A stretch of DNA of 64,000 bases from Helicobacter salomonis. Lineage in GTDB: Bacteria; Campylobacterota; Campylobacteria; Campylobacterales; Helicobacteraceae. A program made the position numbers and the translations under genes. Location of the stretch: assembly GCF_017979425.1 (NCBI RefSeq), contig NZ_JAERIS010000005.1, positions 1 through 64,000 on the forward strand, written 5' to 3'. Below are positions 1 through 8,907 of this stretch, piece after piece; the first letter of the stretch is position 1, and the number at the start of each line of letters is the position of its first letter. The notes beneath the pieces are model-generated. The model was not told where the DNA came from. It saw nothing but the letters and a program-made list of their open reading frames with translations, and made no database searches.

Positions 1-220
1 AAAAGCCTAAGAGGAAAAAAGGGTTAAAAGCTTTTAGAAAGAAAATGTGGGGGAGGGTTTGATGAGGGTGTGGCACAGCCCATCCCCTAAAAGTTTAAAA
101 TTTTCAAGTTGCCATGCAAGCAAAAATGCAAACGAAATACCATGCGTTTACTTTGCCTAAACCTCCTATAATCCCCACTACATGGGCATTCATATCTCTT
201 TGCATTGTGCAAAAACAGAC

Positions 221-250
221 TTGACACAGAGACAAAAATTGCGCTAGAAT
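221..250 (+). promoter_or_regulatory. consensus-like promoter of unknown transcript
   Basis: TTGACA at 221-226 and TAGAAT at 245-250 are separated by 18 bases. A perfect -35 box is uncommon in Helicobacter, whose promoters usually rely on an extended -10. No gene follows for about 680 bases on this strand, so the product would be a non-coding RNA or a decayed transcript. Confidence 0.4.
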
Positions 251-708
251 GCGCGCAATTAAAAAAGTTCTTTGATGTGTCGGTGTGTCAAAAAATGAGA
301 CGCAGTGAGCCAAGTGCTGAAAAGTAGCTTGTCTTAGCCTATCTGCTTAAGATTTAGAGCCCCTAGTTTAGGGAGTTGTGAGAGAATGAGGTAGAGGGAT
401 TGGGGGAGGAGTTGATATAATCTTTCCACTTGTTCTTTTATTTGGGTCTTTCAGAGTTTTGTTGATTGGCGATGCATTGTTTAATCACTTCCAAAGGCGC
501 GCCTTCTGCGGAAAATATAGGGTATGAGTATGCTCAAAGAGCAGGCACTAATTATCCGCCTAGTCAAAGCTAGGGGTTTGGGGTGGGGGGGAAGGTCTCT
601 ACCATAAGAACACAGAGCGAGAACTGCACTCTCTCTACTTAGAAGCATCGACCCAGGGGACCTACATGTCCTTGGCATTTGGATATTTCACCTGATGGAG
701 ATTGTTAT

Positions 709-774
709 TTATTCACATGTTATTCACATGTTATTCACATGTTATTCACATGAGTTTAGCGACATGTATTCACA
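709..774 (+). repeat. DnaA-box-like tandem repeats (4 x TTATTCACATG plus one)
   Basis: Four perfect 11-bp copies of TTATTCACATG lie head to tail at 709-719, 720-730, 731-741 and 742-752. A fifth related site, TGTATTCACA, is at 765-774. Further TTCAC cores occur near 826-835 (minus strand) and twice at about 890-906 (plus strand). Known: Helicobacter DnaA recognises 9-mers with a TTCAC core. The 11-bp period puts successive sites on the same helical face. The cluster could be an origin, a DnaA-titrating site or a regulated promoter; dnaA itself is not in the window. Confidence 0.55.
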
Positions 775-930
775 AGTGCGTAAAAAGCCCTTTAAAAATC
801 ACCTAAAACTTATTTTTTTGTGCCTTTGTGTGAACGAATAAAAGTTTTTTCCTACCTGCATAAGTACCTACACGATGTACTTCCAAAGCTCTTTTCACAT
901 TTTCACACACCCTACTACTATGACTAAAAT

Positions 931-1305
931 CTATTTATCTAAGATTTTTTGCAAACTTTGGAACTGACACACAACCACCGCGATAGCAAATCCTCTATCA
1001 TGGCTAATGCTCACATGCAGGCTTTGCAAATGAAAAGCACGCATTTTTTCAGGTAATAGTGTGATTTGTGGAGCCCCTCTAGCATTCTTGTGCAGACAAA
1101 TATCTAAAAAACCCAATCGTGCTCCAATACCCACTCCTAAAGCCTTAGAGCAGGCTTCTTTAGCCGCCCATGCCCCAGCCAAACTAGCAGGCTTTGCAAA
1201 AAAGGTTTGTTCGTAAGGGGAAAGAAAACGATCGAGAAAATGTTGCTGGTGGCGGGCTAGAACCTTAGCGATGCGATCAACTGCAATCAGATCGACCCCA
1301 ATCAC
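931..1305 (-). CDS. acpS: holo-[acyl-carrier-protein] synthase
   Basis: The enzyme transfers phosphopantetheine from CoA to the serine of acyl carrier protein, activating it for fatty acid synthesis. The 124-residue length is normal. The N-terminal motif GVDLIAVDRI (residues 3-12) carries the Mg-binding Asp5, and WAAKEACSKALG (46-57) carries the second metal ligand Glu50. The start is GTG at 1303-1305, overlapping the fliL stop as GTGA, so the two are translationally coupled. The order acpS-fliL-rsmD matches H. pylori as I remember it. It is the last gene of this minus-strand run; the stop faces the DnaA-box region. Confidence 0.93.
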   Translation of the reverse strand: MIGVDLIAVDRIAKVLARHQQHFLDRFLSPYEQTFFAKPASLAGAWAAKEACSKALGVGIGARLGFLDICLHKNARGAPQITLLPEKMRAFHLQSLHVSISHDRGFAIAVVVCQFQSLQKILDK

Positions 1306-1841
1306 TGAATTACAAAATCCGTAAAAAAGACATTTTTTACAAACCCATCGATCAAAAAACTATTGATATTGCTCCGAATTTCTTCCTTGAGTTTGTTCTT
1401 CCCTTTAAGAGTAGAAATCTCCTCAACGGATTTAGAGGAAAGGATCTCGATAATGGTATCCTTAATCGCCGTCTCTTTAACCTTCACTTCTTCTAATAAC
1501 TTAGGATCGTTTAGCTCTAATGAAATACTAGTCTTAAGATAACGACGCCCGTTCTGACTGATCAAATTTACAATGAAAGCACTGCTCAAGGGATAGAGTG
1601 GCCCTAAAGAGAGATAATCTGAGGAGCGCACCATCACGGAACCTGCATCTGGACTTTCATTCATAGGAGCGCTACGCATCTGTTTGCCCCCACTTGCACT
1701 AGGTGTGCTGCTAGGTTCCGCGCTTTTTCCCATAAACAAGATCACAATCACGCCGACTAAAATCAGCATGACCAACACCGCTCCCATCACCACAAACAAC
1801 ATCGCCTTGCTCTTCTTAGGAGCCTTTGCTTCTTCTGGCAT
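1302..1841 (-). CDS. fliL: flagellar basal body-associated protein FliL
   Basis: FliL is a single-pass inner-membrane protein that surrounds the stator units of the flagellar motor and affects torque and swarming. A short basic cytoplasmic N-terminus is followed by a membrane segment (about residues 14-37), a Ser/Pro-rich linker (40-65) and a periplasmic domain (about 70-179) with the typical pattern YPLSSAFIVNL and a phenylalanine-rich C-terminal end. Length (179) fits the family. The ATG at 1841 has AGGA eight bases upstream. It overlaps acpS by four bases and lies 12 bases after rsmD. Confidence 0.9.
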   Translation of the reverse strand: MPEEAKAPKKSKAMLFVVMGAVLVMLILVGVIVILFMGKSAEPSSTPSASGGKQMRSAPMNESPDAGSVMVRSSDYLSLGPLYPLSSAFIVNLISQNGRRYLKTSISLELNDPKLLEEVKVKETAIKDTIIEILSSKSVEEISTLKGKNKLKEEIRSNINSFLIDGFVKNVFFTDFVIQ

Positions 1842-1853
1842 TCAAAGTCCTTT

Positions 1854-2426
1854 TTATGATTTAGAATAATAGCTTAGACTGGTGCGCCCAAATCTAGTTT
1901 GCTTGATTATACTAAAGCTTGCTAGATTTCTGGGCATAGGAATGGAGCTCGCGTGCTCAAAAATTGCCAAGGTATCTTTCAAAACATCTAAACATTCCAA
2001 ACACTGCAAGCTTGCCTCTAAAAGCCCTCCAAAGGGGGGATCAAAATAGAGAATATAAGGCATGCTTAGCCCTATTAAATAATTTTGCAGCAAAATGAGC
2101 CCATCACCCTGAATGGCATGGGCGCGCGCACTATCCCTTCGCTGGTAGGTATCAATGTTGGTTTGCAATACCTCAAAAACTAACGGGTCTTTTTCAAAAA
2201 ATAAGGCTTCACATGCTCCACAACTTAAAGCCTCCAGCCCCACACTTCCACTCCCCCCAAAGACCTCTATAAAAACCCTAGAAGCAATTTGGGGTCGCAG
2301 AACATTAAAAAGCGAAGTGCGCACAATAGCCTTCGTGGGGCGGGTAATCTCTTTGGGGGGTATGCGCAAACTAAGCCCCTTGCACACCCCGCTCAAAATC
2401 TTTAAAGCGTAAGGGGATTTGGACAT
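1854..2426 (-). CDS. rsmD: 16S rRNA (guanine966-N2)-methyltransferase
   Basis: Predicted to methylate G966 of 16S rRNA during 30S assembly using S-adenosylmethionine. Seen: the family's N-terminal TRPTKAIVRTSLFNVL (residues 28-43), a SAM-binding loop FGGSGSVGLEA (56-66), an acidic residue pair in FFEKD (76-80) and the catalytic DPPF (129-132). The 190-residue length is typical. The start at 2426 shares a base with the end of the preceding gene, giving tight coupling. Order is as in the H. pylori HP0809-HP0811 region. Confidence 0.9.
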   Translation of the reverse strand: MSKSPYALKILSGVCKGLSLRIPPKEITRPTKAIVRTSLFNVLRPQIASRVFIEVFGGSGSVGLEALSCGACEALFFEKDPLVFEVLQTNIDTYQRRDSARAHAIQGDGLILLQNYLIGLSMPYILYFDPPFGGLLEASLQCLECLDVLKDTLAIFEHASSIPMPRNLASFSIIKQTRFGRTSLSYYSKS

Positions 2427-2749
2427 TAAGGACGATACTCTTGTATTAAATCTAAAAGCTTACGGGTGTATTCACTTAATAAAGTCTGCACCCTGCTCTC
2501 TAAGCTTTCTGCCTGGAGCTTTTGAGTGTAGAGTTCCTGTAGAGATTCTAAAAGACTTGTACGCGTAAAGGGCACGCTCACATGCATCCCTTCCGCTGAA
2601 CCAATGAAGTAAGTCGTCTTGATGGGCTTCTCGATGAAGTGATCACTCAGAATAAAATCACAGCTCTCAGGTGAGCACAAAAAATCTTGCAAATAGGACT
2701 CGAGCACATGGCTTAAGAGTAAAGAATGGCAATCCAGGGCTATTTTCAT
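2426..2749 (-). CDS. conserved hypothetical protein (HP0811-like position)
   Basis: A 107-residue protein of unknown function. I chose the ATG at 2747-2749 because an AGAGGAGAG ribosome-binding site sits directly before it. The in-frame extension to 2791 has no such site and would run through the likely lepA promoter. No membrane segment or signal peptide is visible. The C-terminal half is rich in Leu, Glu and Gln (LLESLQELYTQKLQAESLE) and is probably helical or a coiled coil. Gene position beside rsmD, fliL and acpS corresponds to HP0811 in H. pylori; that match is by context only. Confidence 0.7.
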   Translation of the reverse strand: MKIALDCHSLLLSHVLESYLQDFLCSPESCDFILSDHFIEKPIKTTYFIGSAEGMHVSVPFTRTSLLESLQELYTQKLQAESLESRVQTLLSEYTRKLLDLIQEYRP

Positions 2750-2774
2750 CTCTCCTCTTTTTAAAGCGCATTCT

Positions 2775-2784
2775 GTGCTATTAT
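2775..2784 (+). promoter_or_regulatory. extended -10 promoter for lepA
   Basis: GTGCTATTAT (TGC followed by TATTAT at 2779-2784) is an extended -10 box of the Helicobacter sigma-80 type, 41 bases before the lepA start. Confidence 0.45.
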
Positions 2785-2824
2785 TACACATCTTGAGTTT
2801 GAAAATGCTTACCTAGGGGAATTT

Positions 2825-4618
2825 GTGCAAAAACACATCCGCAACTTTTCTATTATCGCCCATATTGACCATGGCAAGAGCACTTTAGCCGATTGCCTGA
2901 TTCAGGCTTGTAAGGCCTTGGACACGCGTGAGATGACCAGCCAGGTTTTAGACACCATGGATATTGAAAAGGAAAGAGGCATCACTATTAAAGCCCAATC
3001 AGTGCGTTTGGGCTACCGCTTTGAAGGGGTGGATTACATTCTAAACCTCATCGACACCCCAGGTCATGTCGATTTTAGCTATGAAGTCTCGCGATCCTTG
3101 CACGCTTGTGAGGGCGCTCTCTTAGTGGTAGATGCCACGCAGGGTGTGGAGGCACAAACCATCGCCAATGTCTATATTGCCCTAGACAATCACCTAGAAA
3201 TTTTACCCGTGCTCAATAAAATTGACCTCCCCAACGCTGATGTGCAAGCCGTAAAACAAGATATTGAAGACACTATCGCACTAGATTGCTCTGAAGCCTC
3301 CTGTGTGAGCGCTAAAAATGCGCTTGGTATTACAGAATTACTTGAGAAAATTATTACTCAAATTCCCCCACCCATAGGCGATCCTGATGCACCCACTAAG
3401 GCGTTGATTTATGATTCTTGGTTTGACAATTATCTGGGAGCATTGGCGCTAGTACGGCTCAAAGAGGGGTGTTTAAAGGTGGGACAAGAGGTGCTAGTAA
3501 TGGGCAACCAAAAAACACACCAAGTACTAGGGCTTTACTACCCTCACCCTCTACATAGAGTGCAAAGCCCTCGTATTGAGTGTGGAGAAATTGGCATTGT
3601 GGCTTTGGGTTCTAAGAATCTCACAGACATCGCGGTGGGTGACACGATCACCGATGCCAAAGCCCCTACTCCTACTCCCATTGAAGGCTTCATCCCTGCT
3701 AAACCCTTTGTCTTTGCCGGACTTTACCCTATTGAGAGCGATCAATTTGAAACTCTTAGAGATGCGCTCTATAAACTCCAACTCAACGATGCTGCTTTGC
3801 AGTTTGAGCCTGAAAGCAGTGTGGCGCTAGGGTTTGGATTTCGAGCGGGATTTTTGGGACTCTTGCACATGGAAGTCATTAAAGAGCGCCTAGAGAGGGA
3901 GTTTAAACTCGATCTCATTGCCACAGCCCCCACTGTGGTGTATGAAGTGCATTTGCAAAATGGGCAGGTTGTGATGGTGCAAAATCCCAGCGAATTGCCT
4001 GCCGAAGGGAACATTGTCTGCATTAAAGAGCCCTTTGTGCGGGCTAATATCATTACGCCTAGTGAATATTTAGGTAATCTCATTAACTTGCTCAATAAGC
4101 GGCGCGGGGTGCAGGAAAAAATGGAGTATTTAAACCAAAGTCGCGTGCTCTTAACCTATTCCATTCCTAGTAATGAGATTGTGATGGATTTTTACGACAA
4201 GCTTAAATCCTGCACCAAGGGGTATGCAAGTTTTGATTACGAACCAATTGGCTATCAAGAGGGGCAATTAGTGAAGTTGGATATTCGGGTCGCCTCCGAA
4301 GTAGTAGATGCACTCTCCATCATTGTCGATCGCTCTAAAGCCTATGAGAAGGGTAAGGCATTGGTAGAGAGCATGAAGAACTTGATCCCTCGCCAACTCT
4401 TTGAAGTTGCCCTACAAGCCAGCATTGGCAATAAGATTATTGCCCGTGAAACCATCAAATCTGTGGGTAAGAATGTTACAGCAAAGTGTTATGGTGGGGA
4501 TATCACCCGCAAGCGCAAACTGCTAGAAAAGCAAAAAGAAGGTAAAAAACGCATGAAGGCCATTGGAAAAGTGCACCTTCCCCAAGAAGCGTTTTTGGCA
4601 ATCTTAAAAATTGATTAA
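2825..4618 (+). CDS. lepA: elongation factor 4 (back-translocating GTPase LepA)
   Basis: LepA is a ribosome-binding GTPase related to EF-G that acts in translation under stress and in initiation/30S assembly. Seen: G1 motif AHIDHGKST (residues 12-20), switch II DTPGH, NKID for guanine recognition, and the LepA-specific C-terminal domain with a basic tail ([17 protein letters not shown]). The 597-residue length is standard. The start is GTG at 2825, with TAGGGGA before it. It has its own likely promoter and ends 10 bases before the carbonic anhydrase gene, so co-transcription is likely. Confidence 0.96.
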   Translation: MQKHIRNFSIIAHIDHGKSTLADCLIQACKALDTREMTSQVLDTMDIEKERGITIKAQSVRLGYRFEGVDYILNLIDTPGHVDFSYEVSRSLHACEGALLVVDATQGVEAQTIANVYIALDNHLEILPVLNKIDLPNADVQAVKQDIEDTIALDCSEASCVSAKNALGITELLEKIITQIPPPIGDPDAPTKALIYDSWFDNYLGALALVRLKEGCLKVGQEVLVMGNQKTHQVLGLYYPHPLHRVQSPRIECGEIGIVALGSKNLTDIAVGDTITDAKAPTPTPIEGFIPAKPFVFAGLYPIESDQFETLRDALYKLQLNDAALQFEPESSVALGFGFRAGFLGLLHMEVIKERLEREFKLDLIATAPTVVYEVHLQNGQVVMVQNPSELPAEGNIVCIKEPFVRANIITPSEYLGNLINLLNKRRGVQEKMEYLNQSRVLLTYSIPSNEIVMDFYDKLKSCTKGYASFDYEPIGYQEGQLVKLDIRVASEVVDALSIIVDRSKAYEKGKALVESMKNLIPRQLFEVALQASIGNKIIARETIKSVGKNVTAKCYGGDITRKRKLLEKQKEGKKRMKAIGKVHLPQEAFLAILKID

Positions 4619-4628
4619 AGGAGTTTGA

Positions 4629-5393
4629 ATGTGGCGTTATTGTCTTTTGTCCCTGCCTTTAAGCTTGAGTTTGTGGGCTGCTGAGGCTCATAAATGGAGC
4701 TACGAACATCCCACAGCCCCTCGCCAGTGGGGGGATCTGCACAAAGATTTTGAAATGTGTAAAAGTGGGAAGAATCAATCTCCCATCGATATCGAGCACT
4801 ACTACAACGCTCCAGACAAGGAGAATTTTGGGGTTTTTTATCAGAACAATGCTAGGCCCATCTCTTTGGAGTATTCCCACCATACTTTTGTTGCTAAGTT
4901 CAATACGCCTAAAAATCATGTTTCTTACCGCGATCATGTCTACAAGCTAGTGAACTTGCATTTCCATGCCCCAATGGAATTCAGTATCCACAAAGAGCGT
5001 CAACCCTTAAGCATGCACATGGTTCATCAGGATGCAAATGGTTCGTTACTGGTTTTAGGAATTGGCTTTGAGATCGGCGAACCCAATGAGATGATCGCCC
5101 ACCTCTTAGAGGCTTATGCACGCAAAAAAATCCCTCAAGCTTTGGATTTGGAAAACTTGCTCCCCTCTACGATTAACTATTACCATTTCAATGGCTCGCT
5201 CACCACTCCCCCCTGCACAGAGGGGGTGGCGTGGTTTATTATTGAAGAAACCTTAAGTGTGTCAGAAGAACAACTAGAAGCTCTTAAAAAGATCATGCAT
5301 TATGTTGAAAATAGGCGACCACCCCAAAAAGATTACAATAGCGTGATTGTTAAGAGCTCTGCGGTGTTGCGTGAGCCTGAGCATGTGCAATAA
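4629..5393 (+). CDS. periplasmic alpha-carbonic anhydrase
   Basis: Converts CO2 and water to bicarbonate and a proton. In gastric helicobacters the periplasmic alpha enzyme works with urease to buffer the periplasm in acid. A signal peptide spans about residues 1-18 (hydrophobic LLSLPLSLSLWAA). The zinc ligands of the family are His111 and His113 (LHFHAP) and His130 (MHMVHQ). Gln/Ser/Pro in KNQSPIDI (48-55) and the C-terminal LTTPPCTEGVAWF are typical. Cys44 and the Cys of PPCTEG can form the conserved disulfide. Length 254. Preceded by GGAG ten bases before the ATG. Its 3' end overlaps the convergent miaA by 44 bases. Confidence 0.95.
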   Translation: MWRYCLLSLPLSLSLWAAEAHKWSYEHPTAPRQWGDLHKDFEMCKSGKNQSPIDIEHYYNAPDKENFGVFYQNNARPISLEYSHHTFVAKFNTPKNHVSYRDHVYKLVNLHFHAPMEFSIHKERQPLSMHMVHQDANGSLLVLGIGFEIGEPNEMIAHLLEAYARKKIPQALDLENLLPSTINYYHFNGSLTTPPCTEGVAWFIIEETLSVSEEQLEALKKIMHYVENRRPPQKDYNSVIVKSSAVLREPEHVQ

Positions 5394-6258
5394 TGTTCTC
5401 ACAAAGTGCCCTGGACTCTAGGAAGGTGACATTTTTAAATTGTGTCTTGTTGAAAGTGATCTGCCGTTTAGCCAGCTGGCAGGTGTGGATATAGATCGCT
5501 TCTTTAAGCCCCTCTAAGTTGAGTTTACCCTCCAAGTACGCTAAACACTCCTTAGGTCCAATTGCTTTAAAGGGTTGGTGGTGCGTTCCGTGTGTGTGCG
5601 CGAGGCCCTCTACCTCCTCAATAATGCCCTGATCGAGCATGTTCTGGGTGCGTCGAGCAATTTGAGCGCGCAAGACTTCCTTAGGCAGAGTGAGGGCATA
5701 GAGCTTAATGGGCAGGTTAAAGGGGGTTTTGGGGTGGGTTTTAAAATACGCACTAGGAGGGGTTTTGGCAGCTAGGTAAATTTCTAAACCCTTTTGAATG
5801 CGGTAGGTATCCTTAGGGTGGATTTTGGACGCATAAGCGGGGTCTACCTGTGTTAAAAAAGTATGAGAATCGGATAAGTGAGCGATCTGGGCGCGCACTG
5901 CCTCATTTACGGGAGGCATGGGACTCAAACCCTCTAAAATCGCCTTGAGATAGAACCCACTCCCTCCTACGAGCAATAACACGCCCTTTTGTGTAAGGGC
6001 TAGAGCCTTTTGTAATTCTTGGGCAAAGATGGGGGCATTGTTGGGCTGGTGGATGTCTAGGACATTAATCGCATAATGCTTCACGCGTTGCAAATCCCGT
6101 GCGCTGGGTTTGGCTGCGGCAATGTTAAAATCTTTATAAATGCTCAAAGAGTCCAGAGAGAAAATTTCCGCGTCTAAATCTTGGGCGAGCTCAAGAGCTA
6201 AAGCACTCTTGCCGCTTCCACTCGCCCCTAAAATGGCAATTAGAGTGGGGCTAGTCAC
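5350..6258 (-). CDS. miaA: tRNA dimethylallyltransferase
   Basis: Adds a dimethylallyl group to N6 of A37 in tRNAs that read codons beginning with U, the substrate later methylthiolated by MiaB (present at 56153). Seen: P-loop GASGSGKSALALELA (residues 11-25), SLDSLSIYKDFNIAAAKPS near 35-53, and the family motif LVGGSGFYLKAIL. Length 302 is usual. The start is GTG at 6256-6258, overlapping the rsfS stop as TAGTG. The last 44 bases overlap the convergent carbonic anhydrase gene, so the C-terminus differs from most homologues only if that overlap is wrong. Confidence 0.94.
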   Translation of the reverse strand: MTSPTLIAILGASGSGKSALALELAQDLDAEIFSLDSLSIYKDFNIAAAKPSARDLQRVKHYAINVLDIHQPNNAPIFAQELQKALALTQKGVLLLVGGSGFYLKAILEGLSPMPPVNEAVRAQIAHLSDSHTFLTQVDPAYASKIHPKDTYRIQKGLEIYLAAKTPPSAYFKTHPKTPFNLPIKLYALTLPKEVLRAQIARRTQNMLDQGIIEEVEGLAHTHGTHHQPFKAIGPKECLAYLEGKLNLEGLKEAIYIHTCQLAKRQITFNKTQFKNVTFLESRALCENIIAHAQAHATPQSS

Positions 6259-6584
6259 TAGGGAGCTTTATAAGTGGCTAAAAATCCTTCTAAGTCGAAG
6301 CGCACGCGTTGATCATGGGTGAATAAGTGCACCATCATGTCTCCTAGGTCGATAATGATCCACTCTTCATTTTGAGCATCCACCGCATAAAATTGCTCGC
6401 CTAAGGGCTTGAGCGTGCTTTTGAGATGATCGAGCAAGGCTAGAGCATGTTTAGGGGCTAGAGTGGTGGCAATGATCACCTTTTGAGTCACATAAGCGCG
6501 ATCGCTCAAGTCAAAGACCACAATATCAGCTGCTTTTTTATCTTCTAGCAAGTCTATAATTCTACTAATTCTAGGATCGGACAT
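6258..6584 (-). CDS. rsfS: ribosomal silencing factor RsfS
   Basis: RsfS (YbeB/Iojap family) binds ribosomal protein L14 and blocks joining of subunits when nutrients are scarce. Seen: DIVVFDLSDRAYVTQKVIIAT in the middle and the family signature WIIIDLGDMMVHLFTHDQR near residues 75-93. Length 108 is typical. It lies between nadD (overlap 14 bases) and miaA (overlap one base); nadD-rsfS linkage is common in bacteria. Confidence 0.93.
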   Translation of the reverse strand: MSDPRISRIIDLLEDKKAADIVVFDLSDRAYVTQKVIIATTLAPKHALALLDHLKSTLKPLGEQFYAVDAQNEEWIIIDLGDMMVHLFTHDQRVRFDLEGFLATYKAP

Positions 6585-7167
6585 GGGTCTCCTTGAAAGC
6601 TTGAATCACACCTCCTTGCAGGGCAGCAGGGATGTGGGGAGGGATTTTGTGTTGGGCTAAAAGGGCTTTAATTTGGCTTGATGAGATGCATTCTCGGATT
6701 TGAGGAAGGGGCATGTAAAGGGAGGAAGCACAGGGTTTAAGCATGTAGCCCTCTCTTTGCACCACTACAAATTGCGCGTACTCTTGCATGGTCGTATAAC
6801 CTTCCCACTGGTCTAAATGCGCCAAATTGTCTGCGCCGATCACAAAATAGAGCTCGCTGGGTTGCAAGGTGCGGTAAAAATGTAATACGCTCTCCACACT
6901 GGGCACAGGGCGTTGCGCGCGGATTTCAAAATCGCTCACTTCTACCTTAGCCAAGCCTCTTAAAAGTTCTTGCATCCATGTATAGCGCTGAGTAGCACTA
7001 AAACAAGGCGCGTCCTTAAAGGGATTTTGGTAGGCCACCAATACAATGAGTTGATCGATATCCAAATGCTTTAACACTTGATAGATCACTTCTAAATGGG
7101 CGATGTGGGGTGGATCAAAGCTCCCCCCATATAGGGCAATTCTTAATCCGCTAGGTGTTTTGCTCAA
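6571..7167 (-). CDS. nadD: nicotinate-nucleotide adenylyltransferase
   Basis: Forms nicotinate adenine dinucleotide from nicotinate mononucleotide and ATP in NAD synthesis; the last step, NadE, is also in this window. Seen: the nucleotidyltransferase loop [15 protein letters not shown] (residues 11-25) and a C-terminal [10 protein letters not shown] motif (ISSTxIR type). Length 198 is normal. Its start lies inside the 3' end of nikR (17-base overlap), as in the HP1337-HP1338 pair of H. pylori. Confidence 0.95.
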   Translation of the reverse strand: MSKTPSGLRIALYGGSFDPPHIAHLEVIYQVLKHLDIDQLIVLVAYQNPFKDAPCFSATQRYTWMQELLRGLAKVEVSDFEIRAQRPVPSVESVLHFYRTLQPSELYFVIGADNLAHLDQWEGYTTMQEYAQFVVVQREGYMLKPCASSLYMPLPQIRECISSSQIKALLAQHKIPPHIPAALQGGVIQAFKETHVRS

Positions 7168-7600
7168 AGCTGGAAGCCTTCGTGAGTTTGGAAAATTTTA
7201 CCCCTTTAAGCCCTCCAATTTCTAGGTGCAAATGCATAATTTCTGAAGGCTTACCCTTTAAAATAATGGTTTCTAGGCAATTATTGGAGTTTAAGTGTAC
7301 ATGGGTAGTGCACATAATAGTAATATGACTTTCGTGCTGAATATCGATAATCTTTTGGTTAAGCTCGCGTTGGTGATGATCGTAGATAATCACCAACACC
7401 GCCACAGTAACTCCTTCCTTGGCGTCGTTAGAATTCCCATCAGTGGACCAATTATCTTCAACTAACTTTTCACGAATCATATCACGCACCAGCTCTGAGC
7501 GCGAAGAGTAACCATTTTTAATAATGCGATTATCCAATTCATCTAAGAGATTTTGTTGCAAAGATACGGAAAACCTGATAATGTCGTCCTTATGGTCCAT
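7151..7600 (-). CDS. nikR: nickel-responsive transcriptional regulator NikR
   Basis: NikR senses Ni(II) and represses nickel uptake or activates urease genes; in Helicobacter it also links nickel to acid response. The N-terminal ribbon-helix-helix (about residues 6-48, [20 protein letters not shown]) binds DNA. The C-terminal ACT-like domain carries the nickel ligands His89, His100, His102 and Cys108, in the spacing of the H. pylori protein. Length 149. The ATG at 7600 has AAGGG before it and a TAGAAT box 30 bases upstream. It is the first gene of the nikR-nadD-rsfS-miaA run. Confidence 0.95.
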   Translation of the reverse strand: MDHKDDIIRFSVSLQQNLLDELDNRIIKNGYSSRSELVRDMIREKLVEDNWSTDGNSNDAKEGVTVAVLVIIYDHHQRELNQKIIDIQHESHITIMCTTHVHLNSNNCLETIILKGKPSEIMHLHLEIGGLKGVKFSKLTKASSFEQNT

Positions 7601-7629
7601 AAATGCCCTTGTTGGAAAAATTCCGCCAC

Positions 7630-7635
7630 ATTCTA
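7630..7635 (-). promoter_or_regulatory. -10 box for nikR
   Basis: TAGAAT on the minus strand, 30 bases before the nikR ATG and just after the uvrC stop (7648). The AT-rich inverted repeat AAATTAGG/CCTAATTT around 7636-7670 overlaps the region and could take part in regulation, but no NikR operator is evident. Confidence 0.4.
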
Positions 7636-7647
7636 GCCTAATTTGGC

Positions 7648-8907
7648 TTATTGTGCCCTAATTTGGGCGAGGAATCTGCGGCGGTGGAAAGCTAGAGCGT
7701 AGCGATGTGCCTCATCTCTCAAGCGCTGTAAAAATTGCAAACAGGGGTCGTTAGCTTTCAAGCGCAACACGCGATCGCGCGTGTAGAGAATATCGGGCAC
7801 ATCGCCCAGAGACCGCCGGGTTTTACTTGCCACCTTTGCCTTAGCAATGCCCATCACTTCTACCTTAATGTGGGCGCGCTCCAAAATCTGCACAGCCAAG
7901 CTCACCTGCGCCCTACCTCCATCTAAGAGCCATAGATCGGGAGGGTGCTGTAATCTCTTAATGCGCCGCTCTAAAAGCTCTTGCATTTGGCTGTATTCGT
8001 CCTTGCTCTGTAACAGATAACGCCGATAGGCTTTTTTAACCCACTCTCCTTTTTCAAACGCCACCATACCCCCCACACAATGGCTTTGGGCGTGGTGGCT
8101 CACATCAAAGACCTCAACGCGTTCTATAGGGGCTTTAAGTCCTAAGAGAATTTGCAGGGCGCGTGTGTGTCCCTCCAAAGGGTGCTGCAAGCGTTCTAAG
8201 AGGGTTTGAATTTTAGCCCAGCGCTCGCGCTGAATTGTCGCTTCTTCAAAGCGCTCTTGAGAAGCTAAAGCGCGCATGCGCGCCTCTAAACGCGCACACA
8301 ACTTGGGCAGATTTTCTAAAAGCTCCACCCCATCTTGAATTAAAAGCGCGTAATCTTGGGGACTGATCTTGCCCTCGCAAGGCGCTTTGCAGCGCCTGAT
8401 CTCATAAAAAATACAAGTGTGCTTACCCCGTACACAACTTGGGCTCTGCACTAGGGGGATAAAATCTAACACACTTTCTAAAATCTCCTTGGCTGCAGAG
8501 CTAAAGGGGCCAAAACAACGCAGAGAATCGCTAGGATGTCTTTGTAGGTGTAGCACAGGATAGGGCAAAGCAGGGTCAAAGCAAACATAGGGATAGGTTT
8601 TGGAGTCTTTAAGCAAAATATTATAGCGAGGCTGGTGTTTTTTGATTAAACGATCTTCTAAGAGCAACGCTTCGTGCTCATTGGAGGTTAAATGCCATTC
8701 CAAATGTATAATTTTAGATACCATATCGCGCACACGGGCGTTATTTCTAGGGCTGGGCAAAGCGTGCCCCTCCTGCAGACTAAAATAACTTAGAATGCGT
8801 TTTTTAAGGTTTTTGGCCTTGCCAATGTAGAGCAAATTGTGGTTTTTATCAAAGTAGAGATACACCCCACAACTCTCGGGCAGATTTTCAAGCTGACTGA
8901 TTTGCAT
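7648..8907 (-). CDS. uvrC: UvrABC system protein C, shortened
   Basis: UvrC makes both incisions around bulky DNA lesions. Seen: the 3'-incision GIY-YIG domain ([25 protein letters not shown] near the N-terminus), a UVR domain ([22 protein letters not shown]) and the RNase H-like 5'-incision domain ([45 protein letters not shown]). About 420 residues, against about 594 in H. pylori. From memory of that protein, about 110 residues between the UVR and RNase H parts and the C-terminal helix-hairpin-helix region are absent. I prefer the ATG at 8907; a TTG at 8937 is possible. It overlaps the upstream gene by 20 bases. Confidence 0.88.
   Translation of the reverse strand: MQISQLENLPESCGVYLYFDKNHNLLYIGKAKNLKKRILSYFSLQEGHALPSPRNNARVRDMVSKIIHLEWHLTSNEHEALLLEDRLIKKHQPRYNILLKDSKTYPYVCFDPALPYPVLHLQRHPSDSLRCFGPFSSAAKEILESVLDFIPLVQSPSCVRGKHTCIFYEIRRCKAPCEGKISPQDYALLIQDGVELLENLPKLCARLEARMRALASQERFEEATIQRERWAKIQTLLERLQHPLEGHTRALQILLGLKAPIERVEVFDVSHHAQSHCVGGMVAFEKGEWVKKAYRRYLLQSKDEYSQMQELLERRIKRLQHPPDLWLLDGGRAQVSLAVQILERAHIKVEVMGIAKAKVASKTRRSLGDVPDILYTRDRVLRLKANDPCLQFLQRLRDEAHRYALAFHRRRFLAQIRAQ

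Larger units (their letters stand above)
1..930. other. gene-free region with DnaA-box-like cluster
   Basis: No convincing protein gene is seen in these 930 bases; the reading frames present are short, lack ribosome-binding sites and look like no family I know. It contains a consensus-like promoter (221-250), a CCCTA/TAGGG hairpin near 360-373, a G7 run near 585-591, and from 709 a set of DnaA-box-like repeats followed by AT-rich sequence (about 780-870). A 33-codon frame at 472-573 is possible but unsupported. The next gene, acpS, ends at 931 pointing into this region, so the right part could also be its 3' flank. Confidence 0.6.

Noticed and set aside
1-690. Short reading frames on the minus strand (104-313, 481-678)
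   Set aside because: No ribosome-binding site, odd composition and no family likeness; treated as non-coding.
709-752. CRISPR-like repeat array
   Set aside because: Repeats of 11 bases with no spacers; they fit DnaA boxes, not CRISPR.
5350-5393. Frameshift at the 3' ends of carbonic anhydrase and miaA
   Set aside because: Both products look complete; the 44-base convergent overlap is unusual but consistent.
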